From positions 248,001 through 312,000 of the forward strand of contig NZ_OZ201294.1 of the NCBI RefSeq assembly GCF_964332355.1: DNA of 64,000 nt, in the 5' to 3' direction. A program made the translations under genes and the position numbers. The notes beneath the pieces are model-generated. The model was not told the DNA's origin and made no database searches. It saw only the letters and a program-made list of their open reading frames with translations. Positions 46,730 through 53,954 of the stretch are shown one piece after another; position 1 is the stretch's first letter, and each line of letters begins with the position of its first letter. The stretch is from Imbroritus primus. Lineage in GTDB: Bacteria > Pseudomonadota > Gammaproteobacteria > Burkholderiales > Burkholderiaceae.

Positions 46730-48280
46730 TCAGGCGGCCCGTTCGGTGCCGAAGTCTTCCGCGAAATGATTGAGCGCCGACAGCACGGGGAAGGGCGCCA
46801 TGCCACCGAGAGCGCACAGCGAGCCGGCCAGCATGGTGTCGCACAGGGAGCGCAGCAGGACCACGTTCTTTTCGCGCTCTTCGTCGGCCACGATGCGGTC
46901 GATGACTTCCACGCCGCGCGTCGAGCCGATCCGGCACGGCGTGCACTTGCCGCACGATTCGGCGGCGCAGAATTCCATTGCATAGCGCGCCATGTGTGCC
47001 ATGTCGACGGTATCGTCGAAGGCCACCAGGCCGCCATGGCCGACCATGGCCTGGATGGCGGCATAGGCTTCGTAATCGAGCGGCACGTCGAACTGGCTCT
47101 CCGGCACGTAGGCGCCGAGCGGCCCACCGACCTGCACGGCGCGGATCGGCCGGCCCGAGGCGGAGCCGCCGCCGTAGTCGTACAACAACTCGCGCAGCGT
47201 CACGCCGAAGGCTTTTTCGACCAGCCCGCCGTGCTTCAGATTGCCTGTCAGCTGGAACGGCAGCGTCCCGCGCGAACGGCCCATGCCGTAGTTCTGGTAG
47301 AACGCCGCGCCTTTGTCGAGGATGATCGGCACCGAGGCAAAGGTCATCACGTTGTTGATGACCGTGGGCTTGCCGAACAGGCCCTGCAACGCCGGCAATG
47401 GCGGCTTGAAGCGCACGATGCCGCGCTTGCCTTCGAGGCTTTCCAGCAGGGAGGTTTCCTCGCCGCAGATATACGCGCCTGCCCCCATGCGGACTTCCAG
47501 TTCGAAGGCGTGGCCCGAGCCAAGTACGTCCACGCCCAGATAGCCGCCGGCACGGGCGCGTTCGATGGCGGCGCGCAGTGCCTTCACGCTGTGCGGGTAT
47601 TCCGAGCGGACGTAGATGTAGCCCTGAGTCGCACCCACCGCGAGGCCGGCGATGGTCATGCCTTCGATGAGGCAGTACGGATCGCCTTCCATCAACATGC
47701 GGTCGGAGAAGGTGCCCGAATCGCCTTCGTCGGCATTGCACACGATGTACTTCTGCGCAGCCTGCGCATTCAGGACCGTGTTCCACTTGATGCCGGTCGG
47801 AAAAGCCGCGCCACCGCGTCCGCGCAGGCCGGAGTCGGTGACGGCGCGCACGATGTCCGCGCCTGCCATGGCGAGGGCATTGCGCAGGCCGCGATAACCG
47901 CCATGTGCGGTGTAATCGTCGAGCGACAGCGGATCGATGATGCCGACGCGTGCGAAGGTCAGGCGTTCCTGTTTCTTCAGGTAGGGCAGTTCCTCGGTCA
48001 GGCCGAGGCACAGCGGGTGCTGGCAGTCCGTGCCTTGGGTCAGGAAGCCGGCGTCGAACAGCGCCGCGACATCCTGCGGCCTGACCGGACCGAAGGCCAC
48101 CCGTCCCGCCGGCGTTTCCACCTCGACCAGCGGCTCCAGCCAGAACATGCCGCGCGAACCGTTGCGCACCATCTCGATGGCGGCGCCACGCTGTTCAGCC
48201 TCGCGCTGCAGCGCCTGGGCGACGCGTTCCGCACCGAGCGACAGTGCGCTCGAATCGATGGGGACGTAGATGCGGGTCAT
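46730..48280 (-). CDS. fdsB: Formate dehydrogenase beta subunit (FMN/NADH site)
   Basis: 516 aa. NuoF-like subunit with an N-terminal thioredoxin-like part. FMN/NAD glycine-rich motif GLRGRGGAAFPTG and NADEGDSGTF; GAGAYICGEETSLLESLEG; [4Fe-4S] ligands ESCGKCTPCRIG with a later Cys in AGSLCALGG. It transfers electrons to NAD+. Starts by ATGA overlap with fdsG. Confidence 0.97.
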   Translation of the reverse strand: MTRIYVPIDSSALSLGAERVAQALQREAEQRGAAIEMVRNGSRGMFWLEPLVEVETPAGRVAFGPVRPQDVAALFDAGFLTQGTDCQHPLCLGLTEELPYLKKQERLTFARVGIIDPLSLDDYTAHGGYRGLRNALAMAGADIVRAVTDSGLRGRGGAAFPTGIKWNTVLNAQAAQKYIVCNADEGDSGTFSDRMLMEGDPYCLIEGMTIAGLAVGATQGYIYVRSEYPHSVKALRAAIERARAGGYLGVDVLGSGHAFELEVRMGAGAYICGEETSLLESLEGKRGIVRFKPPLPALQGLFGKPTVINNVMTFASVPIILDKGAAFYQNYGMGRSRGTLPFQLTGNLKHGGLVEKAFGVTLRELLYDYGGGSASGRPIRAVQVGGPLGAYVPESQFDVPLDYEAYAAIQAMVGHGGLVAFDDTVDMAHMARYAMEFCAAESCGKCTPCRIGSTRGVEVIDRIVADEEREKNVVLLRSLCDTMLAGSLCALGGMAPFPVLSALNHFAEDFGTERAA

Positions 48281-48780
48281 GATGCCTCCCGGGTTGTGCC
48301 GCGCAGTTCCTGCAGGTAGGCATCGAAGGTTGCGGTATCGACGCGGCCGACGACTTCGTCATCCACCACCATCGACGGGCCGCAAGCGCAATTGCCGAGG
48401 CAGTACACCGGTTCCAGCGTCACGGCGTGGTCGGCCGAGGTCTCGTGATAATCGCAGCCAAGCATGTGCTTGGCATGCGCTTCGAGCGCTGCCGCCCCCA
48501 TCGACTGGCAGGCCTCGGCGCGGCAGATCTGCACCACATGGCGACCGGGCGCGTGGCGGCGGAAATGATGATAGAAGCTGATCACGCCGTGCACTTCGGC
48601 GCGTGACAGGTTCAGCGTCGAGGCAATCACTGCGACGGCTTCGTCCGGCACGTAGCGGAATTCATCCTGCAAGGCATGCAGCATGGGCAGCAGGGCCCCC
48701 GGCATCTGCCGGTGCGCCTGGGCGATTTCCCAGATGCGCTGCACGCGCGCCTGGGCCTGGGGGGACTGTGGAGCATTCAC
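48277..48780 (-). CDS. fdsG: Formate dehydrogenase gamma subunit (NuoE-like)
   Basis: 167 aa. [2Fe-2S] protein with ligands in CRAEACQSMG and YCLGNCACGP (thioredoxin-like fold) and the N-terminal helical domain (GALLPMLHALQDEFRYVP). First gene of the operon; the start codon is preceded by a GGAGACGAAC-type ribosome site. Confidence 0.96.
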   Translation of the reverse strand: MNAPQSPQAQARVQRIWEIAQAHRQMPGALLPMLHALQDEFRYVPDEAVAVIASTLNLSRAEVHGVISFYHHFRRHAPGRHVVQICRAEACQSMGAAALEAHAKHMLGCDYHETSADHAVTLEPVYCLGNCACGPSMVVDDEVVGRVDTATFDAYLQELRGTTREAS

Positions 48781-48922
48781 GTTCGTCTCCTGCTCGCAAT
48801 GCTTGCGATGACGCCTGCAATGGCTTCTAATAGGAATTCAATTGCATAAGTTGCACAAAGTGCCCCTATGCTTTGATTGGCAAGGTATCATTGGCACTCT
48901 GCTCGCCACAATATGAATTTTT
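48781..48922. promoter_or_regulatory. fds-fdsR divergent control region
   Basis: 142 bases, more AT-rich than the flanks in the middle (AGGAATTCAATTGCATAAG), expected to carry the fds promoter and the FdsR operator. In Cupriavidus the divergent FdsR controls fdsGBACD. I cannot place the exact boxes. Confidence 0.5.
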
Positions 48923-50014
48923 ATGCCTAAGCCGTGGATTACTGTCGAACCTGGCTGGCGGCTGCGCAATACTGCCGGCCAGGAGCTCGATCCGTTGCTG
49001 TTCCGCATCCTCCAGGCCATCAACGACACCGGCAAGCTCACCGAGTCGGCCGTGCGGGTCGGCTATTCCTATCGGCATTGCTGGAACCTGATCCACCAGT
49101 GGTCGGCGTTTTTCGGTGTGCCGCTGGTCGAGCTGAGCAAAGGCAAGGGCGCACGGCTGACGCCGCTGGGCGAGAAACTGGCCTGGGCGGCGGAGCGCGT
49201 GCAGGCACGCCTCGGTCCGCAACTCGAGAACCTGGCGGTCGAGCTGGACCGCGAGATCAATGTGGCGATTTCCGACAGCAAACCGACGCTGCGCCTGCAT
49301 GCCAGCCATGGCTATGCCGTGGCGTTGCTGCCCGAGTTGTTCGCACAGATCGGCACGGCCCGGCTGGAACTGCAATACCTGGGATCGCTCGACGCCATGG
49401 CGTCAATGGCGCGGGGCAACTGCGAACTGTGCGGCTTTCATTTGCCGCTCAACTTGCCGTGCGGGGAGCTGATGACGCGCGTGCACAAATTCCTCAAGCC
49501 ACGCTCGCATCGACTGGTGCGTCTGGTCACCCGGACGCAGGGCCTGTACCTGGGACAGGGCAACCCTGCCGGGGTCCAATCACTGGCGGACCTGACACGG
49601 CCCGAGGTGCGTTTCGTCAATCGTCAGCACAACTCCGGCACGCGCATTCTGCTCGACCTGTTGCTCGAGCATGGCGGGATTGCCTCGCAGCACATCACGG
49701 GTTACGAGCAGGTGGAATTCACGCATGCCGCCGTGGCTGCCTTTGTGGCGAGCGGCATGGCGAACGTGGGCTTTGGCGTGGAAGCGGCGGCGAGCCGTTT
49801 CAAGCTCGATTTCCTCCCGGTGGCCAAGGAGGCCTACATGCTTGCCTGCCGCACCGATACGCTCGAGCAGCCAGCCATGCAGCAGCTGCTTGGCATACTG
49901 CGCGGGCCGGAGTTTCCCGCGCAGGTCAGCGGACTGGCCGGCTACAGTGCGGAGCGTGCGGGTGAGGTGCTGCGCGTGGATGCGCTGGAAGCGGTGCTGG
50001 CCGGCCAGGGTTGA
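48923..50014 (+). CDS. fdsR: FdsR-type transcriptional regulator (ModE-like HTH plus PBP-like domain)
   Basis: 363 aa. N-terminal winged helix of ModE/LysR-like type (about 20-105: FRILQAINDTGKLTESAVRVGYSYRHCWNLI... LTPLGEKL) and a C-terminal periplasmic-binding-protein-like sensor (about 120-340: RFVNRQHNSGTRILLDLLL, VAAFVASGMANVGFG). Divergent from fdsG, as reported for Cupriavidus FdsR. Its ligand may be formate, molybdate or a cofactor signal; not determinable here. Confidence 0.85.
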   Translation: MPKPWITVEPGWRLRNTAGQELDPLLFRILQAINDTGKLTESAVRVGYSYRHCWNLIHQWSAFFGVPLVELSKGKGARLTPLGEKLAWAAERVQARLGPQLENLAVELDREINVAISDSKPTLRLHASHGYAVALLPELFAQIGTARLELQYLGSLDAMASMARGNCELCGFHLPLNLPCGELMTRVHKFLKPRSHRLVRLVTRTQGLYLGQGNPAGVQSLADLTRPEVRFVNRQHNSGTRILLDLLLEHGGIASQHITGYEQVEFTHAAVAAFVASGMANVGFGVEAAASRFKLDFLPVAKEAYMLACRTDTLEQPAMQQLLGILRGPEFPAQVSGLAGYSAERAGEVLRVDALEAVLAGQG

Positions 50015-50022
50015 AGGCGGCG

Positions 50023-50047
50023 CGCCGCGTGTGCGGAGCACGCGGCG
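50023..50047 (+). terminator. Hairpin downstream of fdsR
   Basis: Perfect 9-bp stem CGCCGCGTG / CACGCGGCG (50023-50031 with 50039-50047), 7-nt loop, 8 bp after the fdsR stop and before the convergent hipA. No U-tract. Confidence 0.5.
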
Positions 50048-50092
50048 TCATGCTTGCGCAATGAGTTGTAGTGGGGCACTGACGCGTGTGCC

Positions 50093-51364
50093 TCAGTCGT
50101 CCGCCAGGCGGAAGGCATCCGCCATGCGCTCCTGTTCACGGCCAGATAACCCGAGGCCGCTCGCGATGACGCGCCATTGCCGGACGATGGCGCGGAACGT
50201 ATCGATGATCTCGTCGGCGTCGGCCAGCGCCAGCCGGAAGTATCCGGCCACCTCGCGCGCGAGGTCGAGATCGAGTGCGTTGTCCGCTTCGGTGATATTC
50301 AGTTTCAGACCGTCGGCGGCGGGCACGGGATTCATGTCATAGGCTTGCGCGAGCCGCCATCCCCGGCCGGGTACCAGGATGAATCCATGGTTGCGCAGAT
50401 GGTCGTCCGTGTTCGAGACCAGAAGGTTGAAGACGATGCGCGACCAGAGCTCGCGTAGGTCGGCGTTGGTCTGTGCGCCATGCCGCATCAGCACTTCGGC
50501 CAGTTCCAGATAGCTTGCGCCCGTCGAGGCATCGTCCCCATCGGCATGGCCGGTCATGGTCATCGCGGATGCAAAGTGCAGGCGCTGGCCGTGTTCCGTG
50601 CGGTCGAAGCGCCGCACCAGAAAGCAATGATGCTCACTCGCGAACTTGCGCGCCTCGGCCGTCGCCACACGCAGGCCGCATCCAAGCGCCAACGCATTGA
50701 CCACCATTTCCCAGCCGCCCACATCGTAGGTGTCGCGCGCACTCGGAAACTTGGCGATATACAGGCGTCCGTGCGCATCGGCGACGCTGGCCTTGGGCCG
50801 CGCACCGCCGAGCGAGCCGCCGGGGGCGATCAGCATGCGCAGCCATTCCTGTCCTTCCAGCGCGGTATTGTTCGCGTCCTCTTCCAGCGCGTGGCTGGCA
50901 CGTTCGAGCGCGCGGATTTCGGTGAAGGGCGGGGCGGCCACATCGATGCGGTCGTCCAGGAATGCGCCACGGTCGGCAAGCTTGTAACGCAGCGCGCCAA
51001 CCCGATACAGGTCGTGCACACCCAGCAGGAAATCGGACTCGTACAGCCGCGTGCCGCGCGGCTGCAGGCCGGCGCGCATGTCACGTTCGAGGCGCCGTTC
51101 CATGAGCATGCGTCCCCAGCGGTCCGGGCTTGAATCGGCGAAGGCGCCGAAGGTGTCATGCGGCGGTACGGGGTACTGCGGGCCCTCGAACAGCCCGATG
51201 GCCGGATCGAACTGCAGGCGACCCAGTCCGGCATGCTTTAGCGCCGCCACATCGTATTCGAACTCGAACAGTTCCTGCGTGCGCGTTCGCCGGCTGTGCA
51301 GGTACCCGAGCCGCATCGGCTCGGGCAGGCCATCCCAGTCGGCATACACGCCGATCATCGTCAT
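50093..51364 (-). CDS. hipA: HipA-type serine/threonine kinase toxin
   Basis: 423 aa. Type II toxin kinase that, in characterised members, phosphorylates glutamyl-tRNA synthetase and causes growth arrest. Nucleotide-loop SLGGARPK (184-191), Lys205 (YIAKFP), catalytic SNTDDHLRNHG (Asp320/321, Asn325) and the metal Asp in AYDMNP are intact, so it looks active. The start at 51364 overlaps the hipB stop (ATGA). Slightly shorter than E. coli HipA (440). Confidence 0.92.
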   Translation of the reverse strand: MTMIGVYADWDGLPEPMRLGYLHSRRTRTQELFEFEYDVAALKHAGLGRLQFDPAIGLFEGPQYPVPPHDTFGAFADSSPDRWGRMLMERRLERDMRAGLQPRGTRLYESDFLLGVHDLYRVGALRYKLADRGAFLDDRIDVAAPPFTEIRALERASHALEEDANNTALEGQEWLRMLIAPGGSLGGARPKASVADAHGRLYIAKFPSARDTYDVGGWEMVVNALALGCGLRVATAEARKFASEHHCFLVRRFDRTEHGQRLHFASAMTMTGHADGDDASTGASYLELAEVLMRHGAQTNADLRELWSRIVFNLLVSNTDDHLRNHGFILVPGRGWRLAQAYDMNPVPAADGLKLNITEADNALDLDLAREVAGYFRLALADADEIIDTFRAIVRQWRVIASGLGLSGREQERMADAFRLADD

Positions 51365-51903
51365 GACGATTCCTGCTTGTTCTGCTTGCGGCGGGGCGGC
51401 GGCTTGAGCAACGCTGCGAGGTCGGCCGCTGTCTTGCCGGCTGGCTGCGATGCCTTCGCGGTGGCCGAATGTGTTTCCTGCGCAGTGGCAGGCATATCGC
51501 TTTCATCGCGCTGCCTGATCTCGAGCGCGGTCGAACGTTGCGTTGTCTCACCCGGCAAGGCGTAACGGCCTGCGGTACTGGAGCGTGGCGCATCGCTGCG
51601 TGCAGGCATGCCGCGCTGCACGAGACGTGCGTCCTGCAACTGACGGCCAACGTCGTCGGTCGCACCCATTCTGGCCAGATCCTTTTCCAGGCCCAGTACC
51701 TGCATCACCGACAGGTATGCGCCCATGGTGACGCCCGAACTGCCCGACTCCAGCGAACGGAGGGTCATCGGCGACATGCCGGCGCGCTCGGCGACCTGCT
51801 TGGCCGTCAACTTGCGGCGCAGGCGTGCGAGTTTCAGCCGCTCACCAAACTCGGTGAGCAACTGGTTGGTCGCGGGGAGCAGTGGCGCGGTTTTCTGAGC
51901 CAT
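51361..51903 (-). CDS. hipB: HipB-like antitoxin/repressor
   Basis: 180 aa, larger than E. coli HipB (88). XRE-type HTH at about 18-75 (ERLKLARLRRKLTAKQVAERAG... TLRSLESG). The long polar C-terminal tail (about 90-180) ends in a basic KPPPRRKQNKQ segment and is of unknown role. The antitoxin should bind HipA and the four repeat sites upstream. Its own start codon lies in one of these sites, implying autorepression. Confidence 0.9.
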   Translation of the reverse strand: MAQKTAPLLPATNQLLTEFGERLKLARLRRKLTAKQVAERAGMSPMTLRSLESGSSGVTMGAYLSVMQVLGLEKDLARMGATDDVGRQLQDARLVQRGMPARSDAPRSSTAGRYALPGETTQRSTALEIRQRDESDMPATAQETHSATAKASQPAGKTAADLAALLKPPPRRKQNKQESS

Positions 51904-51922
51904 GGATAGTATTCTGGCATTA
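51901..51922 (-). promoter_or_regulatory. hip operator site 1 (half-site, overlaps hipB start)
   Basis: The minus strand carries TAATGCCAGAATA, identical to the first 13 positions of site 4, then diverges into the hipB start codon. Centre at 51911.5. Confidence 0.5.
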
Positions 51923-51931
51923 TTTATGTAT

Positions 51932-51953
51932 TAGCGCCAGAATATTAGCATAT
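51932..51953. promoter_or_regulatory. hip operator site 2
   Basis: 17 of 22 positions match site 4, with the core GCCAGAATATT exact. Centre 51942.5, 31 bp from site 1. Confidence 0.6.
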
Positions 51954-52002
51954 GTCCAGATTGCTGCATCTCTAGATGCGTAAAAGTGATTTAACTGTAC
52001 TA

Positions 52003-52024
52003 TTGTGCCAATATTTTTTGTATT
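52003..52024. promoter_or_regulatory. hip operator site 3 (half-site)
   Basis: TGCCAATATT in the reverse orientation of the consensus; 11 of the first 13 positions match. Centre 52013.5, 71 bp from site 2. Confidence 0.4.
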
Positions 52025-52033
52025 TTGTGAAAA

Positions 52034-52055
52034 TAATGCCAGAATATTGGCATTA
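52034..52055. promoter_or_regulatory. hip operator site 4 (perfect-arm palindrome)
   Basis: Arms TAATGCCA and TGGCATTA flank GAATAT: 8-bp perfect inverted repeats around a 6-nt centre. Centre 52044.5, 31 bp from site 3. The best copy, so it is taken as the consensus. It differs from the E. coli HipB operator (TATCC-N8-GGATA). Confidence 0.65.
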
Positions 52056-52097
52056 CTGCTGTCGCGTGTCTCTGCGAGATAGGGGCGTAAAGCAGCG

Positions 52098-52150
52098 GGG
52101 GAGGGAAGGAAGCGGGAAAAGAAGACGGTAAGGGGACAGAGAGGAAGCGA
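52098..52150 (+). repeat. Polypurine tract
   Basis: 53 nt of which about 48 are A or G on the plus strand (runs such as GGGGGAGGGAAGGAAG), between purT and the hip operators. Unusual composition for this genome; possible triplex-forming or fragile element, no function assignable. Confidence 0.6.
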
Positions 52151-52183
52151 GCGCAGGTACGGGCCGAGGCAGCACAGCGCGCA

Positions 52184-52214
52184 CGGCACGGCAGGCAGTG
52201 CGCCCGCCGTGCCG
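52184..52214 (-). terminator. Hairpin downstream of purT
   Basis: 9-bp stem CGGCACGGC / GCCGTGCCG (52184-52192 with 52206-52214), 13-nt loop, 13 bp beyond the purT stop. No U-tract. Confidence 0.5.
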
Positions 52215-52226
52215 GGTGGCTCAGGA

Positions 52227-53453
52227 TCAGCCCGCCACCGGCCGCACGCGGCTGGCTGCCAGCTTCGCGCGCTTGCGGGCCTGCTCCGTATCGTCACCGT
52301 TGGCCACGGCCACGCCCATGCGGCGCTTGACGAAACTCTCGGGTTTGCCGAATAGCCGCACATCCGATTCCGGTACCTGCAGCGCCTCGGCCACGCCTTC
52401 GAAGGCAATGCCGGCTTGGTCCATGCCGCCGTAGATGACCGCCGACGCCGCCGGGCGGCGCAGCGACGGATCCACCGGCAGGCCAAGAATCGCGCGTGCG
52501 TGAAGTTCGAACTCGGACGAGCGTTGTGACGCGAGTGTCACGAGGCCGGTATCGTGCGGACGCGGGCTGACTTCCGAGAACCACACCTGATCGCCCTTGA
52601 CGAACAGTTCCACGCCGAAGATGCCGCGTCCGCCGAGCGCCGCCGTGACCTTGCCGGCCACGTCGCGGGCGGCGGCCAGCGCCGCTGGGGCCATGGCCTG
52701 CGGCTGCCACGATTCGACATAGTCACCGCTGACCTGCAGATGGCCGATCGGCTCACAGTAGGCGGTCTGCACGGTGCCGTCCGCGCCGACCGCACGCACG
52801 GTCAGCAGCGTGATTTCGTATTCAAAGTCGATGAATCCCTCGACGATCACGCGCGCTTCGCGCACGCGGCCGCCGGCCAGCGCATAGTCCCATGCGGTCT
52901 GCACGTCTTCAGGGCCACGCAGCACCGATTGGCCTTTACCCGACGACGACATCACCGGTTTGACCACGCATGGGTAGCCGATGCCGCTGTCGATGGCGGC
53001 CTGCAGTTCTTCGAGCGAATCGGCAAACGCGTAGGGCGAGGTCGGCAGGCCCAGCTCCTCGGCCGCCAGGCGGCGGATGCCCTCGCGGTTCATCGTGAGT
53101 TGCGTGGCGCGCGCCGTGGGGATGACTTCGGCGATACCTTCGCGTTCGACATCCGCCAGCACCTGCGTGGCAATCGCTTCGATCTCCGGCACGATCAGGT
53201 GCGGACGCTCCTGTTCGATGACGGCACGCAGTGCGTCGGCATCCGTCATCGACACGACATGGGCGCGGTGCGCCACCTGCATGCCCGGTGCATCGGCATA
53301 GCGGTCCACGGCAATCACTTCGACGCCGAAGCGCTGCAGCGCGATGATGACTTCCTTGCCGAGTTCACCTGCGCCGAGCAGCATGACTTTGGTGGCGGAA
53401 GGGCTGAGCGGGGTACCGAGGCGGGAGAAGCGGGGGAGAAAAGCGTTGGTCAT
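52227..53453 (-). CDS. purT: Formate-dependent GAR transformylase PurT
   Basis: 408 aa, ATP-grasp enzyme making formyl-GAR from formate, ATP and GAR in purine synthesis. N-terminal nucleotide motif LGAGELGKEVIIALQRFGVEV, ATP-grasp loop VKPVMSSSGKGQSV, and ELFVKGDQVWFSEVSPRPHDTG are all present. The start at 53453 (MTNAFLPRFSRLG) is family-like; the frame upstream to 53711 is not. It is a formate user near the fds formate oxidiser, though not co-transcribed. Confidence 0.96.
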   Translation of the reverse strand: MTNAFLPRFSRLGTPLSPSATKVMLLGAGELGKEVIIALQRFGVEVIAVDRYADAPGMQVAHRAHVVSMTDADALRAVIEQERPHLIVPEIEAIATQVLADVEREGIAEVIPTARATQLTMNREGIRRLAAEELGLPTSPYAFADSLEELQAAIDSGIGYPCVVKPVMSSSGKGQSVLRGPEDVQTAWDYALAGGRVREARVIVEGFIDFEYEITLLTVRAVGADGTVQTAYCEPIGHLQVSGDYVESWQPQAMAPAALAAARDVAGKVTAALGGRGIFGVELFVKGDQVWFSEVSPRPHDTGLVTLASQRSSEFELHARAILGLPVDPSLRRPAASAVIYGGMDQAGIAFEGVAEALQVPESDVRLFGKPESFVKRRMGVAVANGDDTEQARKRAKLAASRVRPVAG

Positions 53454-53642
53454 GGCGGGCGAATCACATTGGGGGAAATAACGGGTCCGGCGAAGACGCA
53501 TGCCGCGCCGGAGCTGCGATGATACTGCGAAATCGGCGGCCTTCCCTGTTCCAGTACGGGGTTGCGCGCACTGCGGGCGTTGCCGCGTGTGCGGAACACC
53601 TGGGCCGCTGCTCCGGAAAGGACATGGGTGGTAAGCGGTAGC

Positions 53643-53662
53643 GTCCCGCCTGCAGGCGGGAC
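53643..53662. repeat. 20-bp perfect palindrome upstream of kdp
   Basis: GTCCCGCCTG followed directly by its exact complement CAGGCGGGAC. It lies 8 bp before the KdpE-like box, so it could be an operator, a cruciform-type element or the terminator of a transcript from upstream. Confidence 0.55.
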
Positions 53663-53670
53663 CCACGGCG

Positions 53671-53692
53671 TTTACAACTTTCTTATACCCCG
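53671..53692 (+). promoter_or_regulatory. KdpE-binding box of the kdp operon
   Basis: TTTACAACTTTCTTATAC followed by CCCG. It closely follows the pattern of the E. coli kdpFABC site (TTTATA-N5-TTTTACAC, then CCCG). About 75-95 bp upstream of the first kdp reading frame. Confidence 0.65.
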
Positions 53693-53766
53693 TGTGCGCT
53701 TTCATACGCACTCCTTACCGCGCGCTCCCTAGACTGCAGACACCGTAACTCCCTCAGTGTGTCTGC

Positions 53767-53868
53767 ATGGATATCTTCTACCTCGCGGCGCTGGCCGCCT
53801 TCATGGTTCTGGTTGTTGCGCTCGTGCGCGGTTGCCAGCGTCTTGCCGTATCGGGAGAACGGTCATGA
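53767..53868 (+). CDS. 33-aa membrane peptide upstream of kdpF
   Basis: Reads MDIFYLAALAAFMVLVVALV then RGCQRLAVSGERS: one membrane helix and a short basic tail. Its stop overlaps the kdpF start (ATGA), so it is probably translated and coupled. Too short for family assignment; small hydrophobic frames in this position are common in proteobacterial kdp operons. Confidence 0.6.
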   Translation: MDIFYLAALAAFMVLVVALVRGCQRLAVSGERS

Positions 53869-53954
53869 CCTGGATCAATCTTGCGGCCGCCCTCGCGGCT
53901 GGCGGGCTCCTCGTCTATCTGGTGGCCAGCCTGCTGCGCGCGGAGGATCTGTGA
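53865..53954 (+). CDS. kdpF: KdpF, small subunit of the Kdp K+ ATPase
   Basis: 29 aa (MTWINLAAALAAGGLLVYLV then ASLLRAEDL), one membrane helix ending in the usual LLRAE-type C-terminus. It stabilises the KdpFABC complex. The stop overlaps the kdpA start (TGATG). Confidence 0.9.
   Translation: MTWINLAAALAAGGLLVYLVASLLRAEDL

Larger units (their letters stand above)
53454..53766. other. Divergent intergenic region between purT and kdp
   Basis: About 310 bases with no credible gene. It contains a 20-bp perfect palindrome and the KdpE-like box followed by a weak -10-like TAGACT (53729-53734). Confidence 0.6.

Noticed and set aside
48892..48906. Sigma-54-like TGGCACT-CTGC-TCGC before fdsR
   Set aside because: The TTGC element is TCGC, and the start would give an almost leaderless fdsR mRNA. 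The known fds control does not need it.
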